Shown here: positions 1-6,276 of the stretch, piece by piece
How the letters are laid out: each line of letters opens with the position of its first letter
Numbering within the stretch: position 1 is the first letter of the stretch
DNA from: Wenzhouxiangella sp.
GTDB lineage: Bacteria; Pseudomonadota; Gammaproteobacteria; Xanthomonadales; Wenzhouxiangellaceae
DNA length: 6,649 nt
Assembly (NCBI GenBank): GCA_018400355.1
Contig: JAGYMV010000040.1
Location: forward strand, 1 to 6,649
Direction of reading: 5' to 3'
Program-made: the position numbers and the translations under genes
The notes under the pieces: model-generated
Databases searched by the model: none
Seen by the model: the letters and a program-made list of their open reading frames with translations, nothing else
Told to the model about the DNA's origin: nothing

Positions 1-86
1 CCAAACAGGTTGGGGAGCGCATAAACGGCTCCCAAGCCAAGGGCGATGATGAGTAAAGCGTATTTCCAAGCGGGGAATTTATTCAT
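1..86 (-). CDS. secD: SecD N-terminus (partial, runs off the left edge)
   Basis: SecD is an inner-membrane subunit of the SecDF-YajC complex, which uses the proton-motive force to help the Sec translocon export proteins. Only the first 28 codons are present. The translation starts MNKFPAWKYALL and ends at YALPNLF, followed by an incomplete Gly codon. This is the typical proteobacterial SecD start: a short basic N-terminus, a first transmembrane helix at about residues 9-24, and the conserved YxLPNLF stretch at the start of the periplasmic part. The ATG shares its A with the TGA stop of yajC (TGATG, one-base overlap), so translation is probably coupled. The large periplasmic domain and the remaining helices lie outside the window. 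The identification rests on the N-terminal motif plus the yajC neighbour, and it is strong for so short a fragment. Confidence 0.9.
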   Translation of the reverse strand, partial: MNKFPAWKYALLIIALGLGAVYALPNLF

Positions 87-418
87 CACTTCAGATTCTT
101 AATGGTGCCCTTAGGGACAACTTGAGCAATTGAGTGGCGCTGGACCTGAACTTCCACGCCATCGTTGACTTCGACGGTCACAAAACTGTCTGCCACCGCA
201 CTGATTCGGCCCAGCAGGCCACCCGCCGTGACGACCTCGTCTCCTGCTGACAAGCCGCTAATGAGTGCTTTGTGTTCTTTGTTGCGCTTCATTTGGGGCC
301 GAATCAACAAAAACCAAAAAATGACCACGATCAAAATGAGCGGGAGCAAGCTTGCGATCAAGCTGGGCGCTTCGGGTTGAGCAGACTGCGCCATTGCGCT
401 GGCAATTAAAAAGTCCAT
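86..418 (-). CDS. yajC: YajC, preprotein translocase accessory subunit
   Basis: YajC is a small single-pass inner-membrane protein that associates with SecD and SecF at the Sec translocon. The 110-residue length is normal for the family. A hydrophobic helix spans about residues 20-39 and is followed by the conserved RPQMKR motif (40-45), which begins the cytoplasmic part. The family's GDEVVTAGG signature is at 59-67, and a small beta-rich domain ends in a PKGT motif (102-105). The first 19 residues are uncharged except for an Asp and a Glu and resemble the short N-terminal tail of beta- and gammaproteobacterial YajC. The ATG is supported by a GAGG Shine-Dalgarno sequence eight bases upstream (427-430). 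The gene overlaps secD by one base. It lies 66 bases downstream of sufU, and an extended -10 promoter candidate sits in that gap. Proteobacterial yajC usually follows tgt, so the suf operon upstream is a less common setting. Confidence 0.96.
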   Translation of the reverse strand: MDFLIASAMAQSAQPEAPSLIASLLPLILIVVIFWFLLIRPQMKRNKEHKALISGLSAGDEVVTAGGLLGRISAVADSFVTVEVNDGVEVQVQRHSIAQVVPKGTIKNLK

Positions 419-458
419 GAATGAAACCTCAGTTATTGGTGAACCTAATCAGCCCCGT

Positions 459-467
459 ATTATCGCA
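459..467 (-). promoter_or_regulatory. candidate extended -10 promoter for yajC-secD
   Basis: On the minus strand the sufU-yajC gap reads TGCGATAAT. This is a TG-N extension followed by a hexamer matching TATAAT at five of six positions. Transcription would start near 452, giving a leader of about 33 bases that carries the GAGG ribosome-binding site of yajC. No good -35 hexamer lies 16-18 bases upstream, where TAGCTC overlaps the sufU stop codon; extended -10 promoters often tolerate this. It is inferred from sequence only. Confidence 0.4.
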
Positions 468-482
468 CAGCCGTAGAGGCTG
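468..482 (-). other. small hairpin after sufU, not a clear terminator
   Basis: CAGCC and GGCTG form a perfect five-base-pair stem around a five-base loop, beginning two bases after the sufU stop codon. No T-run follows on the minus strand, so it does not look like a Rho-independent terminator. Read-through from the suf operon into yajC therefore remains possible. The hairpin lies immediately upstream of the candidate extended -10 element. Confidence 0.3.
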
Positions 483-484
483 AG

Positions 485-922
485 CTAGGTGCTTTGACTC
501 AGCTCGGGGCCGAGCGCCTCAAGCGTTGCCTGCCACGGCAGGAAAGCATTGCCCCGCCGGGCTGGGAAGGCGCCCACTGGCTGTAAATCATTGAGCTCCC
601 CCAAAAGCTCGTTGGCCGGTGCCTGTGGATTGGCCAGCAATTGCTGAAAAGCACCATAGGCCATCGCTACCTCGGTGACTGGACGCCCAATCAGCCAAGT
701 CATCAACATAGAGGCACTGGCTTTGGTCACCGCACAAGCCTCACCAGAAAATTTAGCCTCCACCACCTTGCCAGCCTCAACCACAAGCGCCACTTCGATG
801 TCATCACCGCACAAGGCATCAATCCCTCGGCCACGGTGGGTGGCCGATGGCAACGGGCCAAAGTGTTGGGGGTGTTGGTTGTGCTCGAGAATGCGTTGCT
901 GGTAGAGCTGGTCGAGTGTCAC
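485..922 (-). CDS. sufU: SufU-like NifU/IscU-fold protein lacking the last zinc cysteine
   Basis: SufU proteins share the IscU fold and, where studied, act as zinc-dependent acceptors of persulfide sulfur from SufS, for delivery to SufBCD. The 145-residue length fits (the Bacillus subtilis protein has 147). Visible family features are LYQQRILEHN near the start, HPQHFGPL (17-24), the CGD motif with Cys38 and Asp40, Cys63 within a GEAC...ASAS segment, and the SufU-type longer spacing before the C-terminal LPW motif (128-130). The fourth ligand is missing. The family pattern R-x-K-C-A-x-L-x-W reads R-R-G-N-A-F-L-P-W here, with Asn125 in the cysteine position, and only two cysteines remain in the whole protein. 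The reading frame is intact on both sides of the change, so this is not a frameshift. The start is GTG and its GTGA overlaps the sufS stop by four bases. The only Shine-Dalgarno candidate, AGGA, is 12 bases away, so expression probably depends on coupling to sufS. The family assignment is firm; the zinc-transfer role is uncertain. Confidence 0.88.
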   Translation of the reverse strand: MTLDQLYQQRILEHNQHPQHFGPLPSATHRGRGIDALCGDDIEVALVVEAGKVVEAKFSGEACAVTKASASMLMTWLIGRPVTEVAMAYGAFQQLLANPQAPANELLGELNDLQPVGAFPARRGNAFLPWQATLEALGPELSQST

Positions 923-2172
923 GGTTTGAGCATATCCTGAGCACGTTTGAGCGCATCCACGAACACATCGACCTCTTGGCGTCTGTTGTACACCGCAAAA
1001 GACGCTCTCGCGGTGGCGGCCACCCCAAAAAACTGCATCGCCGGCATGGCACAGTGGTGGCCAGTTCGGATCGCCACCCCAAAATGATCAACAATGGTAC
1101 CGATGTCGTTGGCGTGCGCCCCTTCTAGGACAAACGAGACAACGGGTCCTTTTTGGTCTGCCTGGCCAATGATGCGCAAACCCTCAAAACCGTTTAACTG
1201 CTCAGTGGCGTAGTGCAGCAAACCCATCTCGTGGGCCGCGATGGCTTCAATGCCTGTTTTCTCAATAAAATCAATGGCTGCCGCCAGCCCAATGGCGCCC
1301 GCGATATTGGGGGTGCCCGCCTCAAACTTCTGGGGGATGTCGTTATAAGTCGTTTTCTCGAAGCTCACGTGGCGAATCATCTCACCACCACCTTGCCACG
1401 GCGGCATGGCCTCTAGGTGCTCGGCTTTCGCCCACAGGGCCCCGATGCCAGTGGGACCATACATCTTGTGCCCCGATAGACAATAAAAGTCACAGCCCAA
1501 AGCCTGGACATCGATGGTTAAATGGGGGGTGGCTTGCGAACCATCGACCAAGACGGGTATGCCTTGTCGTTGGGCCAAAGCACAGATCTCACCCACTGGA
1601 TTGATCGTGCCCAATGCATTGGAGACATGAACCACACCAAGCAACTGTGTGCGCTCATTCATCAAGCCTTTCAGTGCCTCGACATCCAAAACACCTTTTT
1701 CATCAATGGGCGCCACTTTTAAAACCGCACCCGTTGCCTCTGCCAGCATTTGCCAAGGAACGATGTTGGCGTGGTGCTCCATGTGAGTGATTAAGATCTC
1801 ATCACCGGGCTTGATCTTAGGACGAACAAAGCTGTTGGCCACGAGGTTAATGGCCTCGGTTGTCCCCCGAGTAAAGACAATCTCACGCTCGCTGGGCGCA
1901 TTCAAAAATCGAGCCAATGCCGTCCGGGCAGACTCAAACTGCTCAGATGCCTCAACAGAGAGCTGATGGACCCCACGATGCACATTGGCATTGGTGTGTC
2001 GATAAAAGCGGTCAATGGCTTCAATGACCCTGAGGGGCCGCTGGGTTGTGGCGGCATTGTCCAGATACACCAAGGGCTTGCCATGAACTTCTCGCTCAAG
2101 GATCGGGAACTCAGCACGAATGCCTTCGACATCAATCGATGGAGATGTCATCGCCGCCCGATCTGTCGCCAT
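919..2172 (-). CDS. sufS: SufS, group II cysteine desulfurase
   Basis: SufS is a cytosolic PLP enzyme that converts L-cysteine to L-alanine and holds the released sulfur as a persulfide on its active-site cysteine for Fe-S assembly. With the ATG chosen here the protein has 417 residues, close to the usual 405-420. Landmarks are YLDNAATTQRP (36-46), MEHHANIVPW (131-140), the PLP-contact motif VDGSQ (209-213), the Schiff-base lysine Lys236 in SGHKMYGPTG, and the catalytic Cys374 in RTGHHCAMPAM. The RTGHHCAMP loop is the group II form seen in E. coli SufS. The position that carries the zinc-swapping histidine in Bacillus SufS is Asn355 (AHAND). The reading frame extends 11 codons further to a TTG at 2205, but the ATG at 2172 has a strong AGAGGT site six bases away and overlaps the sufD TAA by one base, so it is preferred. 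The stop overlaps the GTG of sufU. Confidence 0.97.
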   Translation of the reverse strand: MATDRAAMTSPSIDVEGIRAEFPILEREVHGKPLVYLDNAATTQRPLRVIEAIDRFYRHTNANVHRGVHQLSVEASEQFESARTALARFLNAPSEREIVFTRGTTEAINLVANSFVRPKIKPGDEILITHMEHHANIVPWQMLAEATGAVLKVAPIDEKGVLDVEALKGLMNERTQLLGVVHVSNALGTINPVGEICALAQRQGIPVLVDGSQATPHLTIDVQALGCDFYCLSGHKMYGPTGIGALWAKAEHLEAMPPWQGGGEMIRHVSFEKTTYNDIPQKFEAGTPNIAGAIGLAAAIDFIEKTGIEAIAAHEMGLLHYATEQLNGFEGLRIIGQADQKGPVVSFVLEGAHANDIGTIVDHFGVAIRTGHHCAMPAMQFFGVAATARASFAVYNRRQEVDVFVDALKRAQDMLKP

Positions 2173-3392
2173 TACAAGACCTCTTTTAACTGACCAAGCA
2201 CCCAATCACGAATCTCAGGGGTTTGGATTTGCATCATCGGCTCAGCAGCAAAACCATACTTGAGCAAAGCCAGACTCTCAGCCTCACTCAGACCACGTGA
2301 TTGCATATAAAACAACGACCGATCATCGAGCTGGCCAATGGTTGCACCGTGACTGGCTGTGACCTCTTCAGAATAGATCTCTAACTCTGGTTTGATGTTG
2401 ATGCGTGCATCGTCACTCAACAACAGATTGGCTGTATTGAGATCTGAATGGGAATCATCAGAATCGGCGTGGATGTGAATTCGCCCATTCAAGACACCCA
2501 CGCTCGACCCATCGGCCAAGAAACGAAATGCCTCGCGGCTGTTGGTCTGACCCACGCAGTGGGCAATCTCAGTGTGCCAATCCACGTGTTGGCGACCATT
2601 GAGCAACACCAAGCCATCAATTTCGCCATTGGCCCCGCTGCCTTTGACGTGGACCTTGAGATCGTGACGCGTCAAACGACCGCCTTGATCAAAAGCAACA
2701 ACACGGTAATCGGCGTCTTTGGCCACATCAACATCGGTCCTTTGTATCCAGACAGACTCTGTGTTTTGGCGACAAATCAAATGCTCGACCTTGGCGCCTT
2801 CAGCCACATTGATTTCACAGGTGCCATTGATCAGCCCCTGACCCAAATCACGCTGATATTCAATTAAGTTCAAGGATGCATTGGATGCAATGTCAATCAC
2901 CATTCTTGGATGCACTTGGGCTTCAAAAGCACCTGAGGTGGTGGTCGCTATGATCACGGTCTGTTCGCCGGTGATCTCCAAGTGCCAAGCTTGCTGGAAT
3001 TGGGCCAAGTTCAGCCAAGCAAACGCACCTTCTCTTTGACCATAGATCTGGTCATAATCTTTTTTATTAAGCGCGTCGGATGGCGTTGGGGTGAGCTTCA
3101 CACCCTCAGGGAGCGTGGCCGGGTCAATGCTCAAAATGCCGTGGTCAAAATGCAACACCACACCCTCCACAGGCCAACTGGGCAATGTGGTGGCGGTCCC
3201 GGGCTGGTCCTGGAATTCCCGCTTTTCCAACACCCGAAGCGGCGTGTACTTCCATTCCTCTGTTTTTAGATCTGGAAATCCATGCTGCATCAATCGTTGC
3301 CGGCCCCAGTCATGGATGGACTGATGGTCATCTGCCCCAGAGTGTGCCTTAGCGGCAGTCTCTGTGACCAGCTTTTCGGCCAAAACACTCAT
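2172..3392 (-). CDS. sufD: SufD, scaffold subunit of SufBCD
   Basis: SufD pairs with SufB and, with the SufC ATPase, forms the SufBCD complex on which new Fe-S clusters are assembled. The protein has 406 residues, a normal length. The N-terminal part holds the TEEWKYTPL motif (44-52), typical of SufD. The C-terminal half is the right-handed beta-helix SufBD core with NLLLSDDARI (322-331), KPELEI (334-339), SHGATIGQLDD (347-357) and FYMQSRGL (361-368), the last two being the most conserved stretches. His348 matches E. coli SufD His360, the residue proposed to act with a SufB cysteine at the assembly site. The neighbouring E. coli Cys358 is Ala346 here. The ATG forms a four-base ATGA overlap with the sufC stop, and a GGAGAGG Shine-Dalgarno sequence lies inside the end of sufC. 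The gene ends in TAATG with sufS. Confidence 0.96.
   Translation of the reverse strand: MSVLAEKLVTETAAKAHSGADDHQSIHDWGRQRLMQHGFPDLKTEEWKYTPLRVLEKREFQDQPGTATTLPSWPVEGVVLHFDHGILSIDPATLPEGVKLTPTPSDALNKKDYDQIYGQREGAFAWLNLAQFQQAWHLEITGEQTVIIATTTSGAFEAQVHPRMVIDIASNASLNLIEYQRDLGQGLINGTCEINVAEGAKVEHLICRQNTESVWIQRTDVDVAKDADYRVVAFDQGGRLTRHDLKVHVKGSGANGEIDGLVLLNGRQHVDWHTEIAHCVGQTNSREAFRFLADGSSVGVLNGRIHIHADSDDSHSDLNTANLLLSDDARINIKPELEIYSEEVTASHGATIGQLDDRSLFYMQSRGLSEAESLALLKYGFAAEPMMQIQTPEIRDWVLGQLKEVL
2179..2184 (-). promoter_or_regulatory. sufS ribosome-binding site, decides the start
   Basis: AGAGGT on the minus strand lies six bases before the ATG at 2172 and inside the last codons of sufD. The upstream TTG at 2205 would give 11 extra residues that are not part of the usual SufS N-terminus. 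The site therefore favours the ATG. Confidence 0.8.
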
Positions 3393-4138
3393 GCCGACGC
3401 CCTCTCCAGATGGCCGTAGCCTTCGGCTTCCAAACGGTGAGCCAACTCAGGGCCACCACTTTCCACAATCCGACCATCAGACAAAACATGCACCTTGTCA
3501 GGCGTTAGGTAATCCAGCAAACGCTGATAGTGGGTGATGACAACAAATGAACGCTTGCCATCCCGCAAACGATTGATGCCATCAGCGACCAGTTTCAGTG
3601 CATCAATGTCCAGACCCGAATCGGTTTCATCCAAGATCGCCAGCTTGGGTTGCAAGACCGCCATCTGAACAATCTCATTGCGCTTTTTCTCGCCCCCAGA
3701 AAACCCTTCATTGACGGCGCGCTTGAGCAAAGACTCGTCCATTTCGAGTTCAGTGAGTGATGCCCGCACCATTTTCAAAAAGTTGACCCCATCGACTTCC
3801 TCTTCGCCTCGGGCCTTGCGTTGGGCATTTAAAGCCGCACGCAAAAAGTAGGCGTTGTTCACGCCAGGAATCTCCACTGGGTATTGGAACGCGAGAAACA
3901 CGCCCGCGGCCGCCCGCTCATTGGGCTCCATCTCGACCATGTCCTCGCCTTCAAATTCAATCGAGCCACTGGTCACCTCGTAGTCCTCACGGCCAGCCAA
4001 GGTATAACCCAAAGTGGATTTTCCCGAACCATTGGGGCCCATGACAGCGTGCAACTCACCCTCTCCAACTTCCAAACTCAAGCCCTTGAGGATTTCTTGA
4101 TCATCGACGCTGACGTGTAAATCTTTAATCTTTAACAT
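3389..4138 (-). CDS. sufC: SufC, ABC-type ATPase of the SUF system
   Basis: SufC is a soluble ABC ATPase that binds SufB and SufD; its ATP-driven dimerisation changes the shape of the scaffold during cluster assembly. With the ATG at 4138 it has 249 residues, almost identical in length to E. coli SufC, and the key residues fall at the same numbers. It has Walker A GPNGSGKST (34-42, Lys40), Q-loop Gln85 in FQYP, the ABC signature FSGGEKKR (146-153), Walker B LAILDETDSGLD with Asp170 and Glu171, and switch His203 in ITHYQRLL. The DETDSGLD form is characteristic of SufC among ABC proteins. A TTG five codons upstream (4153) is an alternative start, but MLKIKDLHVS is the standard family N-terminus and a GGA lies about ten bases before its ATG. 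The gene follows sufB after an 87-base gap and overlaps sufD by ATGA. Confidence 0.97.
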   Translation of the reverse strand: MLKIKDLHVSVDDQEILKGLSLEVGEGELHAVMGPNGSGKSTLGYTLAGREDYEVTSGSIEFEGEDMVEMEPNERAAAGVFLAFQYPVEIPGVNNAYFLRAALNAQRKARGEEEVDGVNFLKMVRASLTELEMDESLLKRAVNEGFSGGEKKRNEIVQMAVLQPKLAILDETDSGLDIDALKLVADGINRLRDGKRSFVVITHYQRLLDYLTPDKVHVLSDGRIVESGGPELAHRLEAEGYGHLERASA

Positions 4139-4182
4139 GCGAATTTTTTCCAATTTCTTTTAAATGTTAGTTGGCGAATCTT

Positions 4183-4207
4183 GTGGCTCATTCACTCACA
4201 TGAGCAC
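4183..4207 (-). other. imperfect hairpin in the sufB-sufC gap
   Basis: On the minus strand GTGCTCAT and ATGAGCCAC pair around an eight-base loop: eight base pairs with one bulged C. It is followed by AAGATTCGCC rather than a T-run, so a Rho-independent terminator is unlikely. It lies in the only long gap inside the suf block. It could be an mRNA processing or stability element that adjusts sufB relative to sufC, but that is inference, and a stem of this size may arise by chance. Confidence 0.35.
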
Positions 4208-4225
4208 TCTCGGAAACATGGCCCG

Positions 4226-5671
4226 TTATCCGACCGAGCCTTCCAATGAAATTTCCAGCAATGCTTTGGCTTCCACTGCAAACTCCATCGGCAACTCTTT
4301 AAACACTTCTTTGCAAAAGCCATCAACGATCAAAGCCACCGCCTCTTCTTCATCCAGACCGCGAGAACGACAGTAAAACAGTTGATCTTCACCAATGCGT
4401 GATGTGGTCGCTTCATGCTCGACCTTGGCGCTGGCGTTGGCTGCCTCAATGTATGGGAAGGTATGCGCCCCACAGGTCTTGCCGATTAGCAAGCTGTCAC
4501 ACTGGGTGTAATTTCGGACATTGGTGGCTTTTTTCGCGACCCGAACCAGACCGCGATAACTGTTGTTGCTCCGCCCAGCCGAAATGCCTTTTGAGATGAT
4601 TTTGCTGGTGGAGTCTTTGCCCAAGTGGATCATCTTGGTGCCCGTATCGGCTTGCTGGTGGTTGTGCGTTAATGCCACGGAATAAAACTCACCGGCCGAA
4701 CGCTCACCGCGCATGATGCACGAAGGGTATTTCCAAGTGATGGCAGAACCTGTCTCCACCTGCGTCCAAGAAATCCGTGAATCGTCACCACGACAATCCC
4801 CGCGCTTGGTCACAAAGTTATAAATCCCGCCTTTGCCGTTCTCATCACCCGGGTACCAGTTTTGAACCGTCGAGTATTTAATCTGGGCTTTTTCTAGCGC
4901 GACCAACTCCACCACAGCCGCATGCAATTGGTTTTCATCGCGCATCGGTGCAGTGCAGCCCTCAAGGTAACTGACCTTCGAACCTGGCTCTGCAATGATC
5001 AAGGTGCGCTCAAATTGCCCTGTGTCACGGGCATTGATCCTAAAGTAGGTCGACAATTCCATAGGACAAATGGTGTCTTTGGGAAGGTAGACAAACGAAC
5101 CATCAGAAAACACCGCGGAGTTCAATGCGGCAAAGTAATTGTCGGTGTGCGGGACCACAGAGCCTATGTACTCACGAACCAATTCTGGATGCTCTTGCAG
5201 TGCCTCACTCATCGAACAAAAGATCACACCCGCTTCTTTGAGCTCTTTTTGGAACGTGGTGCCGACTGAGACAGAATCAAACACCGCATCCACAGCCACG
5301 CCGGCCAAACGAGCGCGCTCATGTAAAGGCACGCCCAAGCGGTCAAAGGTCTCTAGCAACTTTGGATCGACCTCATCCAAGCTCTTGGGCCGATTTTTTT
5401 GTTTGGGTGAGGCGTAATAATGCAAGGCCTGAAAATCAATGGCTGGGATTTTTAGGTGCGCCCAGTTGGGGGTCGGCATGGTCAGCCAGTGCCGATAGGC
5501 TTTGAGACGCCATTCCAGCATCCACTCAGGCTCATTTTTCTTGGCAGAAATCATGGCAACGATTTCCTCATCCAAGCCTGGACGCATCATGTCGGATTCG
5601 ATATCGGTGGTAAAGCCAGCCGCATACCGCTTCTGGATCACACCTTGGACTTGTTCTACTGTTTGACTCAT
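4226..5671 (-). CDS. sufB: SufB, core scaffold subunit of SufBCD
   Basis: SufB is the main Fe-S scaffold protein of the SUF pathway; it receives sulfur from the desulfurase partner and builds the cluster with SufD. The 481-residue length is normal (E. coli SufB has 495). Diagnostic features are the N-terminal EPEWMLEWRLKAYRHW segment (47-62), PTPNWAHLKIP (67-76), YLEGCTAP with Cys239, NWYPGDENGKGGIYNFVTKRG (271-291), the catalytic Cys391 in NYTQCDSLLIG (E. coli Cys405), Glu420 in KVEHEATTS (E. coli Glu434), and FYCRSRGLDEEEA near the C-terminus. The ATG is 30 bases after the regulator's stop codon. The Shine-Dalgarno signal is weak: an AGGG about 13 bases upstream and an A-rich GAAAAAG nearer. 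Co-transcription with the regulator is likely given the short gap. Confidence 0.98.
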   Translation of the reverse strand: MSQTVEQVQGVIQKRYAAGFTTDIESDMMRPGLDEEIVAMISAKKNEPEWMLEWRLKAYRHWLTMPTPNWAHLKIPAIDFQALHYYASPKQKNRPKSLDEVDPKLLETFDRLGVPLHERARLAGVAVDAVFDSVSVGTTFQKELKEAGVIFCSMSEALQEHPELVREYIGSVVPHTDNYFAALNSAVFSDGSFVYLPKDTICPMELSTYFRINARDTGQFERTLIIAEPGSKVSYLEGCTAPMRDENQLHAAVVELVALEKAQIKYSTVQNWYPGDENGKGGIYNFVTKRGDCRGDDSRISWTQVETGSAITWKYPSCIMRGERSAGEFYSVALTHNHQQADTGTKMIHLGKDSTSKIISKGISAGRSNNSYRGLVRVAKKATNVRNYTQCDSLLIGKTCGAHTFPYIEAANASAKVEHEATTSRIGEDQLFYCRSRGLDEEEAVALIVDGFCKEVFKELPMEFAVEAKALLEISLEGSVG

Positions 5672-5701
5672 AACTTTTTCAACGCCCTAGTATTTTTGGG
5701 T

Positions 5702-6169
5702 TTAATGATCGAAATGGGTGGTGATGGGGATTTTGGCCGAGCCAATGATCCCTGCTTTGGCCTCCAAACCGGCCAGATCGGCCAAGGTCAGATCATTGAG
5801 CGCTTGCTCGACCGCAACACCAATCTTTTGCCAGCTGCTTCTCAGGCTGCAGTAGGCCTCGTGCGAGCACAAGCCCGGCTCCAGACCACATTCGGTCAAT
5901 GCAATCGGGCCTTCCATGGCCGCAACAATGGAAGCCACCGAGGTCTCTTCGGGGCGATGGGTCAATTGATAGCCACCGTTGACGCCCCGAATGGACTGAA
6001 TCAGCCCGCCACGGGCCAGCATTTTTAGGACTTTTGCCACCGTTGATGACTCAATCGCGGTAACCTCAGCAAGCTGACTGGCTGAGGCACGTTTATCCCA
6101 CGGCTGTTGCCTGGCCAACTCGGCCAGCAAAACCGTCGCATAATCTGTGAGCTTGCTAATTCTCAGCAT
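5702..6169 (-). CDS. Rrf2-family SUF operon regulator (IscR relative)
   Basis: This is a winged-helix transcription factor of the Rrf2 family, most like the SUF-associated regulators of proteobacteria, which are thought to sense Fe-S status and control the adjacent operon. The 155 residues contain the family start MLRISKLTDYATVLL and a helix-turn-helix region at about 28-55 (SASQLAEVTAIESSTVAKVL). The wing follows with RGVNGGYQL (61-69), where Rrf2 proteins typically have GxxGGYxL. Three cysteines, Cys94, Cys101 and Cys107, lie in a TECG...C...C segment followed by SSWQKI. They match the cluster-binding cysteines of IscR-type proteins in position, though the spacing is 7 and 6 rather than IscR's 6 and 6. 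The ATG has an AAGG ribosome-binding site eight bases upstream. As the first gene of the suf block, it probably autoregulates. The target sequence is not known; the AT-rich region upstream is the likely place. Confidence 0.93.
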   Translation of the reverse strand: MLRISKLTDYATVLLAELARQQPWDKRASASQLAEVTAIESSTVAKVLKMLARGGLIQSIRGVNGGYQLTHRPEETSVASIVAAMEGPIALTECGLEPGLCSHEAYCSLRSSWQKIGVAVEQALNDLTLADLAGLEAKAGIIGSAKIPITTHFDH

Positions 6170-6227
6170 CTGAAAGGCCTTAATTTATAAGTAATAGCTA
6201 ATGATAACAAATGAAGACCAATTTAGT

Positions 6228-6258
6228 ATGAATTACGTGAAGATCGGCCATGAATTAC
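6228..6258. repeat. direct repeat ATGAATTAC, two copies 22 bases apart
   Basis: An identical nine-base word occurs at 6228-6236 and 6250-6258. The start-to-start distance is 22 bases, about two turns of DNA, so two protein molecules could bind the same face. The copies lie between the candidate suf promoters and the plus-strand gene. A regulator site is an inference; the repeat itself is plain in the sequence. Confidence 0.5.
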
Positions 6259-6263
6259 ACTGT

Positions 6264-6276
6264 TCAGACAGTCTGA
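6264..6276. promoter_or_regulatory. perfect inverted repeat TCAGAC-A-GTCTGA, operator candidate
   Basis: Two six-base arms are exact reverse complements around one central A. The overlapping sequence ACTGT-TCAG-ACAGT (6259-6272) is a second small palindrome sharing part of the same bases. The element lies 26 bases before the plus-strand ATG, near where transcription would start if TACACT were its -10. This is where a repressor operator would be expected, but no known factor can be assigned. Confidence 0.4.

Noticed and set aside
482..505. GAGCT...AGCTC inverted repeat at the end of sufU as a terminator
   Set aside because: The stem is five base pairs with a 14-base loop and no T-run follows on the minus strand; it is too weak to call.
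2173..2205. TTG start for sufS, adding 11 residues
   Set aside because: The ATG at 2172 has an AGAGGT site at ideal spacing and a TAATG junction with sufD. The extra residues are not part of the usual SufS N-terminus.
2448..2867. A 139-codon open frame on the plus strand inside sufD
   Set aside because: It lies wholly antisense to conserved sufD and its protein matches no family I recognise.
4139..4153. TTG start for sufC, adding five residues
   Set aside because: The ATG at 4138 gives the standard SufC N-terminus and puts Lys40, Glu171 and His203 at the same numbers as E. coli SufC.
5456..6028. A 190-codon open frame on the plus strand opposite sufB and the regulator
   Set aside because: It spans the convincing 5' part of sufB, the gap and most of the regulator in antisense. 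Its translation has no recognisable domain and both opposite genes are strongly conserved, so it is a shadow frame.
6259..6272. ACTGT-TCAG-ACAGT as a LexA (SOS) box
   Set aside because: The gammaproteobacterial LexA box is CTGT-N8-ACAG; here the arms are only four bases apart, so the spacing does not fit.
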